The position numbers and the translations under genes were made by a program. DNA of 55,266 nt from Planctomycetota bacterium (lineage in GTDB: Bacteria > Planctomycetota > UBA1135 > GCA-002686595), in assembly GCA_030746555.1 (NCBI GenBank), contig JASLMK010000036.1:1-55266 (forward strand), given 5' to 3'. The notes beneath the pieces are model-generated. The model saw only the letters and a list, made by a program, of their open reading frames with translations, ran no database searches and had not been told where the DNA came from. Within the stretch, counting starts at the first letter, position 1; each line of letters starts with the position of its first letter. Of this stretch, positions 50,628 through 55,266 are shown piece after piece.

Positions 50628-53600
50628 TCAGTCGTCGAGGCGCAAGCGCAGCTTGCGCTCCGCGCGCCCGGTGAGGCGCACGTTGCGCTCCTTGGAGCGC
50701 CCGTCCTCGGCAGTGACCGTGACGCGGTACTTGCCCGGAGGCAAAGGGCCCACGCGCTGCTCGGTGCTGGAGAAACCCTCGAGGAACAGGCCGCGCAGGA
50801 GCGCCTCGGTCAGCATGCCCGCGTGCTCGCGCCCCTTCGCGTCCCGGACGCTGACGCGCGCTCGCAGTTGGCTGCCCTCTGCGTCCTCGACCACGACGCG
50901 CAGGATCGTCCCGCTCTCGAGGATCAGCTCGACGTTGGTCGCGGCGTCCTCGCGGACCATCACCGAGCGGCTCTCGGCGCTCGAGGCCTCGCGCGTGCGG
51001 GCCGTGAGAGTGACCTCGCCGGGGGCGACGCCTTCGACGACAAAGCGGCCCTCATCGTCGCTGACACTGCTGGCCATGCGCTCTGTCAGGTGGCCGCCTG
51101 CGCCGCGCACGAAGATCGCGGCGTTGCCCACAGGGCGACCGTCGGTATCGAGCACCACACCCTCCAGCGTTCCGGGACGGGTCAGGCGCAGGTGCAGGCC
51201 TCCGACGGCCTCGCCCTCGGCGAGCTCTACGCCTGCCAGGACGGACCTGCCGTACTTGCCGCCGCCGTAGCGCAGGGCGTAGGTGCCGGGCTGCAGGCGC
51301 GCGAGCACGAAGCGGCCGTCAGCGTCAGTGCGCTCGCCCCCGCGGCCGTCGATGCCCGCCAGGCTCGCGAGGCCGGTCTCCCGTTCAACCCCGACTCGCT
51401 GGCCGGCGAGGGGTGTGCCCTCGGGCCCGAGCACCACGCCCTCGATGCGCCCGGTCGGTAGCTCGAGGTCGAATTCCAGCTCGTCCACCTCACCCGTGCG
51501 GACGTGGAACTCCACGCCGCCGGACTGAAAGCCGACCTCCTGGTAATTCAGGACGACGTCGCCCGGCTCGTCGATCACCAACTCGTAGGAGCCGTCCTCG
51601 TCGAGCGCGGCGGAGGAGAAGGCCTCGAGGACCGAGCGGCCCTCCCCGAGCGCCACGACCATCCCCTCGCGCACGGGCTCCCCGGCCTCGCTCACGCGGC
51701 CGAAGATACGTACGGGATGGGCGGGCGGCGCCCCGAGGACGACGTGCGTCGCCTCACCCTCGCGCACCTCGGCGGTGGTCATGCGCATCTCGGACATGAA
51801 CGACATGGGATTGATCTGCTCCTCGCTCTCCACCTTGTCCGAGAGGCTCTGCAGGTTCGGCTGCGCCATGACGGTGTAGGTTGAGGGTGCGAGGTGGTGC
51901 AGTTCGAAGCGCCCGGCCGCGTCGGCGGTGGCCGAATCGCCCCCCCCGCCCTCGATGCTGAAGGCGTTGATCGTGACTCCCGCGTCGGGGTTCCCGTCAT
52001 CGCCGAAGACCTCGCCCGTGAGGCTCCCGCCCTCGCGCAGGGAGAGGGTGATCTCGGTCACGACGCCGGAGGAGAGCGTGACCTCCTCGGACTCTCCGGG
52101 GGCCCACTCCTCGCCGTCGGCTGTGGCGCCGTAGGCACCTGGGCGCAGGCCGAGGAGCTTGAAGGCGCCCTCTGCGTCCGCCTCGGCCCGTCGTCCGCCT
52201 CGACCCCATCGGGTCGAGGGAGCGTCGGCGGAGCTGGAGGTGAGGCGCACCGTGGCTCCCGCGACGCCCGTGCCCGCGGGGGAGACGACGAGGCCCCGGA
52301 GGGTCGCTGCGGGGATCATCGTCACGACCAGCCACTCATCGCTCTGGGGCACGCCGACGGGCACCTTGGCTTCGAGGGTGACCAGCTCCTCGGCCGTGAC
52401 CCTCAGGCTCCACTCGCCTGCGAAGGTGTCCTCGAGTACGCAGGTACCGTCGCCTCCGGTGACCTTCGCCCGGGCAGTTCCCTCGGAGGCGACGGAACTC
52501 TGCACCAGATTCGCGACGACTTCATAGCGTTCCACGCCCACGCCGTCGCTGTCGACGACCCGCAGGCGCAGGCCCTCGGGAGGGGCGAGCTCCAGCGCCA
52601 GGTCCTGCGTCCCAGCCTCGACTCCCTTCAGGAAGGCCCGGTAGCTCTCGTCCTTGTCGGTGTCGGTGACCCCCGGCGGCAGAGAGCGCACGACGAGATC
52701 GAAGCTCGCGTCGGGGGGCAGGCCCGTGATCGCGAAGCGGCCCTCGGCGTCGGTGATGGTGGACGTCGATGCGCCGCCACGGCCGAACCAGCCCTGCTGC
52801 GGCTCGTCACCGTCGGTCTTCTCCGCGGTAATCCCCGCGCGGGTCGCCGGCCGGCCATCGGCGAAGCGCACTGCGCCCGAGATCGCCAGGCCGCGGCCCA
52901 TGGTCAGGGTCAAGCCCGAGATAACCTCCCCGTCCGAGGGATGCAGCTCGTCGCTCTCCACGCGCCACAGGCTGTCGCTCTCCACGGCAACGCGCACCTT
53001 GCGGGGGCGCAGGCCCTGGATGGTGAATCGTCCCTCGGAATCGGTCGTCGTCTCGCGCCGGGCCCCGGCCAGGAAGTTCGCGAACTGACTTGTCGGGGAT
53101 GCCACGACGCGCGCATCGGGTACGGCATCGCCCGTGGCGTCGCGGACCAGACCCTCGATGCGCGCACCCAGCTCGAAGCGCAGGGTGATCTCCAGCACCT
53201 CGCCGGGTCGGGTCTCCAGCTCCAGTTCACGGCGGGGGACGAAGACCTCCGGGTCCGCCTCGAGCACGGCCGATGGCGCGGGGACCAGGCCGCGGAACTC
53301 GCACTGCAGCTGGTCGTCGAGCTCGAGGGCATTCGACGCGGAGCCGCCTCGCCCCACGGCTCCAAACAGGAATCCGGCATCGGCGGCACCGCTGATGAGG
53401 CGGACTCTCGTGCCGACGAGCTCCGCCGCGCGTTCGCTCGCGCGCACCGGAGGCGAGGCGCTGACCCGCAGGCAGGCTCCGAGGAGCGGTTCGAGGAGCA
53501 GCTCGTGCTCGGCGGGGGCGGGCAGGTCGAGCTTCTGTTCGAGGTAGAGGAAGCGACCGTCCACATCGAGGGTCGTGCCGGGTGTGAAGGCGACCACGGG

Positions 53601-54035
53601 CACGCGGAAGGAGCCGTCCGCTTCGACCGCATGGCGGGTGGTCAGCGCTTCCCGCTCTTCGCCCTCGTCGGTGGTGGCGCCGGACGGGTCGGGGACGGAG
53701 ACGACCAGGCGCAGGCTCTCGTCGGGCGGTGAGCCGGGCGGGAAGAGGACTCGCCCCGCGACCCAGCCCGCGTGTTCCGAAGAGACACGCTGACCCGGGG
53801 CGCGCTCGCCCGCGAACAGGTCTCGCCGATCGGCCTCGCCTGCGAGCCCCGCGGGGGCTGGGAGGGGCGCTCCCTTCGCCGGTGTCTCCGCTCCCTCGGC
53901 GGGATCGTCATGGAGCAGGGGAGCGGTCGAGACGCTGGCGTCTTCTCCCGTACCCCAGAGCGTCGAGAGCAGGAGGGCGGTACCTCCGCCAAGCAGCAGA
54001 ACGACGGCGATCAGGAGGACCAGGGGTTTGTTCAC
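50628..54035 (-). CDS. Giant membrane-anchored protein of carboxypeptidase-regulatory-like domains (2)
   Basis: The product has 1135 aa from GTG 54035, preceded by AGAGGA. One membrane helix (about residues 4-27, PLVLLIAVVLLLGGGTALLLS) is followed by about eleven CarboxypepD_reg/Ig-like units (for example IEGLVRDATGDAVPDARVV, ISGAVRFADGRPATRAGIT, RGLVVSPAGTGVAGATV, EGVVLGPEGTPLAGQRVGV, EGVVLDTDGRPVGNAAIFV). The final unit ends in a basic KLRLRLDD tail. It is paralogous in design to 16672-20334. There are no catalytic residues; it is probably a long stalk or scaffold in the periplasm. The flanking DNA (transposase scrap, mutase relic) suggests a fluid region. Confidence 0.8.
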   Translation of the reverse strand: MNKPLVLLIAVVLLLGGGTALLLSTLWGTGEDASVSTAPLLHDDPAEGAETPAKGAPLPAPAGLAGEADRRDLFAGERAPGQRVSSEHAGWVAGRVLFPPGSPPDESLRLVVSVPDPSGATTDEGEEREALTTRHAVEADGSFRVPVVAFTPGTTLDVDGRFLYLEQKLDLPAPAEHELLLEPLLGACLRVSASPPVRASERAAELVGTRVRLISGAADAGFLFGAVGRGGSASNALELDDQLQCEFRGLVPAPSAVLEADPEVFVPRRELELETRPGEVLEITLRFELGARIEGLVRDATGDAVPDARVVASPTSQFANFLAGARRETTTDSEGRFTIQGLRPRKVRVAVESDSLWRVESDELHPSDGEVISGLTLTMGRGLAISGAVRFADGRPATRAGITAEKTDGDEPQQGWFGRGGASTSTITDAEGRFAITGLPPDASFDLVVRSLPPGVTDTDKDESYRAFLKGVEAGTQDLALELAPPEGLRLRVVDSDGVGVERYEVVANLVQSSVASEGTARAKVTGGDGTCVLEDTFAGEWSLRVTAEELVTLEAKVPVGVPQSDEWLVVTMIPAATLRGLVVSPAGTGVAGATVRLTSSSADAPSTRWGRGGRRAEADAEGAFKLLGLRPGAYGATADGEEWAPGESEEVTLSSGVVTEITLSLREGGSLTGEVFGDDGNPDAGVTINAFSIEGGGGDSATADAAGRFELHHLAPSTYTVMAQPNLQSLSDKVESEEQINPMSFMSEMRMTTAEVREGEATHVVLGAPPAHPVRIFGRVSEAGEPVREGMVVALGEGRSVLEAFSSAALDEDGSYELVIDEPGDVVLNYQEVGFQSGGVEFHVRTGEVDELEFDLELPTGRIEGVVLGPEGTPLAGQRVGVERETGLASLAGIDGRGGERTDADGRFVLARLQPGTYALRYGGGKYGRSVLAGVELAEGEAVGGLHLRLTRPGTLEGVVLDTDGRPVGNAAIFVRGAGGHLTERMASSVSDDEGRFVVEGVAPGEVTLTARTREASSAESRSVMVREDAATNVELILESGTILRVVVEDAEGSQLRARVSVRDAKGREHAGMLTEALLRGLFLEGFSSTEQRVGPLPPGKYRVTVTAEDGRSKERNVRLTGRAERKLRLRLDD

Positions 54036-54266
54036 GTCACATCCTCTAGCTCGATGGGGGCTCGGAAGGCGCCTCGTCCGCGAGCCCCGTGGTCAGTCCT
54101 TGATGCGCAGGGGGAGCGGTGAGGCGGCACCAGGAGTGCTGCATACGGCCTTACGCCCAGGGTATTCGCTGTGAACGGTGCGCGGAAGGCATCCATGCAA
54201 TGTGAGGGTGCGCCCCGGTCTGTGTGGATCGAGGCGCGCGGTGGGGCATTGGATCCCCCCGGCTCC

Positions 54267-54963
54267 ATGGGACACGACGTGAACGCCGGTCCGTCCCAGC
54301 CCCCCGGGCAGGGAGACGATCCCGACCTCCGGGAGTGGCTCGAGGGCACCTGGGGTCCTGCTCGCGCGGGCCGCCCCGAGTGGCGGGTGGTATTCGAGAC
54401 TCCCTCGGATCTCGCCCGCGGTCCGTTCTACGGGGGAGCGGCGGACGGCGGCTTCCCCGGCCACTTCCCTTTCACGCGCGGCATCCGGCCGACCATGTAC
54501 CGCGGCCGCCTGTGGACCATGCGCCGGTACGCCGGGTCCACCTGCGCCCGGGAGACCAACCAGCGTTCCCCTCGAGCGCGTCTCCACCTCGGTGACGATC
54601 AACGCCTCGGCTGTGTTCCTGCTCGCCTGCTACGTGGTTCTGGCCCGAAAGCGCGGCATCGACCCGAGCACCCTGCGCGGGACTGTGCAGAACGACATCC
54701 TCGAGGGGTACGTGGCGTGCGGGAACTATCGCTTCCCCATCGAGCCCTCCATGCGCCTGACGACCGACCTGATGGCGTGGTGCGCCGAGGGGCTCCCGGC
54801 CTGGAACACGATCAGCATATCCGGCTATCACATCCGCGAGGCCGGGGCGACGGCCGTGCAGGAGCTGGGGTTCACCTTCGCCCACGCGCGGGCCTACGTG
54901 CGCGCCGCCCTGGACGCGGGCCTGGCGGTGGACGGATTCGCTCCGTGACTGTCCTTCTTCTTC
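54267..54963 (+). pseudogene. Decayed methylmalonyl-CoA mutase large subunit
   Basis: Two blocks match the N-terminal TIM-barrel region of B12-dependent methylmalonyl-CoA mutase from memory. Block 1 (frame from 54267) has [20 protein letters not shown] and [19 protein letters not shown]. Block 2 (frame from 54565) has [39 protein letters not shown] and [20 protein letters not shown]. They are out of frame with each other, with roughly 60-65 codons missing at about 54565, including the QTGLSVAFDLPT substrate region. Block 2 ends DGFAP-TGA-LSFFF, where the enzyme has an Arg codon (CGA to TGA). Homology stops after LSFFF (54963). So there is an internal deletion with frameshift, a nonsense change and 3' truncation. 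Confidence 0.8.
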
Positions 54964-55067
54964 ATCCTCAGAGCGGGCGTGAGCGGCCATCACATACTCG
55001 TGCTGGCTTGCCGGGTGAGCATCCCAGGCCTGGACTCCCCGCCCCTAGCCCCTCCCGCGCCACGCCC

Positions 55068-55266
55068 CTACGGGCAGAACGTCACCTCGAGACCGTCTGA
55101 GAAGTTGAAGCCTGCTGGGCCGCCGAGCGGATCGCGGAACCAGAACTGGAAGTTCCAGGTACTGCCGGGAGTGACCTCGCCGGGCCCCCAACCTGTCGGC
55201 GGATCAGGGAAGTTGATGATCCTGTCCAGGTCGCCCTGGCCGTCGGTTACTGCGGGCGGGTTGAGC
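55068..55266 (-). CDS. 3' end of a gene with the shared Cys-rich C-terminal domain (partial)
   Basis: The frame is open from the window edge to TAG at 55070-55068. The visible 65 residues or so include [23 protein letters not shown] followed by GLEVTFCP, which align with the ends of the metalloprotease (RYFQTWYRNPQG .. GFNLTQGLSVSFTP) and the FG-GAP protein (FLQVWYRDALG .. GFNFTNGVRVTPRP). The 5' part lies outside the window, so the main function cannot be told; a secreted protein is expected. Confidence 0.75.
   Translation of the reverse strand, partial: LNPPAVTDGQGDLDRIINFPDPPTGWGPGEVTPGSTWNFQFWFRDPLGGPAGFNFSDGLEVTFCP

Noticed and set aside
54946..54948. TGA in the mutase relic as another selenocysteine codon
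   Set aside because: The family has Arg at this position (FAPRLSFFF), not Cys, and the gene already has a frameshifting deletion and 3' truncation; a nonsense mutation is the simpler reading.
1..55266. CRISPR arrays, tRNA or rRNA genes, prophage or conjugation genes
   Set aside because: None seen: no regularly spaced repeats, no tRNA cloverleaf with a CCA-type end, no phage structural or integrase genes.

Overview
The window is GC-rich bacterial chromosomal DNA with tightly packed genes on both strands, many start/stop overlaps (ATGA, GTGA, TTGA), and no rRNA, tRNA or CRISPR array that I can see. The gene content points to a Planctomycetota-like, Gram-negative organism. It has LPS export and modification genes, secreted sulfatases, an FG-GAP propeller protein, two giant membrane-anchored proteins built from carboxypeptidase-regulatory-like beta-sandwiches, and a Cys-rich C-terminal domain shared by three secreted proteins. 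The phylum is inferred from gene style; no marker gene is present.

Layout. 1-2315: a mobile-element-like 25-nt repeat, then a secreted M43-type metalloprotease with a strong terminator. 2350-6409 (minus): threonine dehydratase, a sulfatase-like membrane protein and a SPOUT RNA methyltransferase. 6434-12864 (plus): tRNA-dihydrouridine synthase, arginine decarboxylase coupled to a SlyD-like isomerase, then a polysaccharide-deacetylase-like protein coupled to a carbamoyltransferase. 12872-23475: a lipoprotein sulfatase, a secreted hydrolase, a triple-parvulin isomerase with a large beta-sandwich protein, and an FG-GAP protein paired with a small secreted protein. 23462-26358 (minus): an orphan sensor kinase and an NAD-dependent epimerase. 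26382-36424: an outer-envelope island with a GT9 glycosyltransferase, a radical SAM protein, a TPR lipoprotein, LptF/LptG, a kinase-pseudokinase of the LPS-kinase type, an LpxL-like acyltransferase and a GT4 glycosyltransferase. 36428-43070 (minus): an FHA-like membrane protein, a CAP-domain lipoprotein, a stripped-down sigma-54 activator and a PcrA/UvrD helicase. 43233-45259 (plus): a coiled-coil protein followed by a MamK-like bacterial actin. 45333-49379: a thioredoxin-fold gene with two in-frame TGA codons, an EEP-family phosphatase, two methyltransferases and a second LPS-type kinase. 49380-55266: an IS256-type transposase scrap with a second copy of the 25-nt repeat, a secreted hydrolase, the second giant beta-sandwich protein, a decayed methylmalonyl-CoA mutase and a truncated gene for a third protein with the shared C-terminal domain.

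The most notable observations are these. (1) A TlpA/thioredoxin-like gene at 45333-46346 has TGA exactly at the first active-site cysteine (U-G-P-C) and again 18 codons later. It is open otherwise and has hairpins nearby, so it is a candidate two-selenocysteine protein that an automatic caller would split in two. (2) A two-gene unit pairs a coiled-coil protein with a MamK-like actin, with no magnetosome genes in view. (3) A sigma-54 AAA+ activator lacks both receiver and DNA-binding domains and is translationally coupled to a DNA helicase. (4) Many genes carry a -10-like hexamer only 6-11 nt before the start codon, sometimes symmetrically for divergent pairs, suggesting widespread leaderless transcripts.
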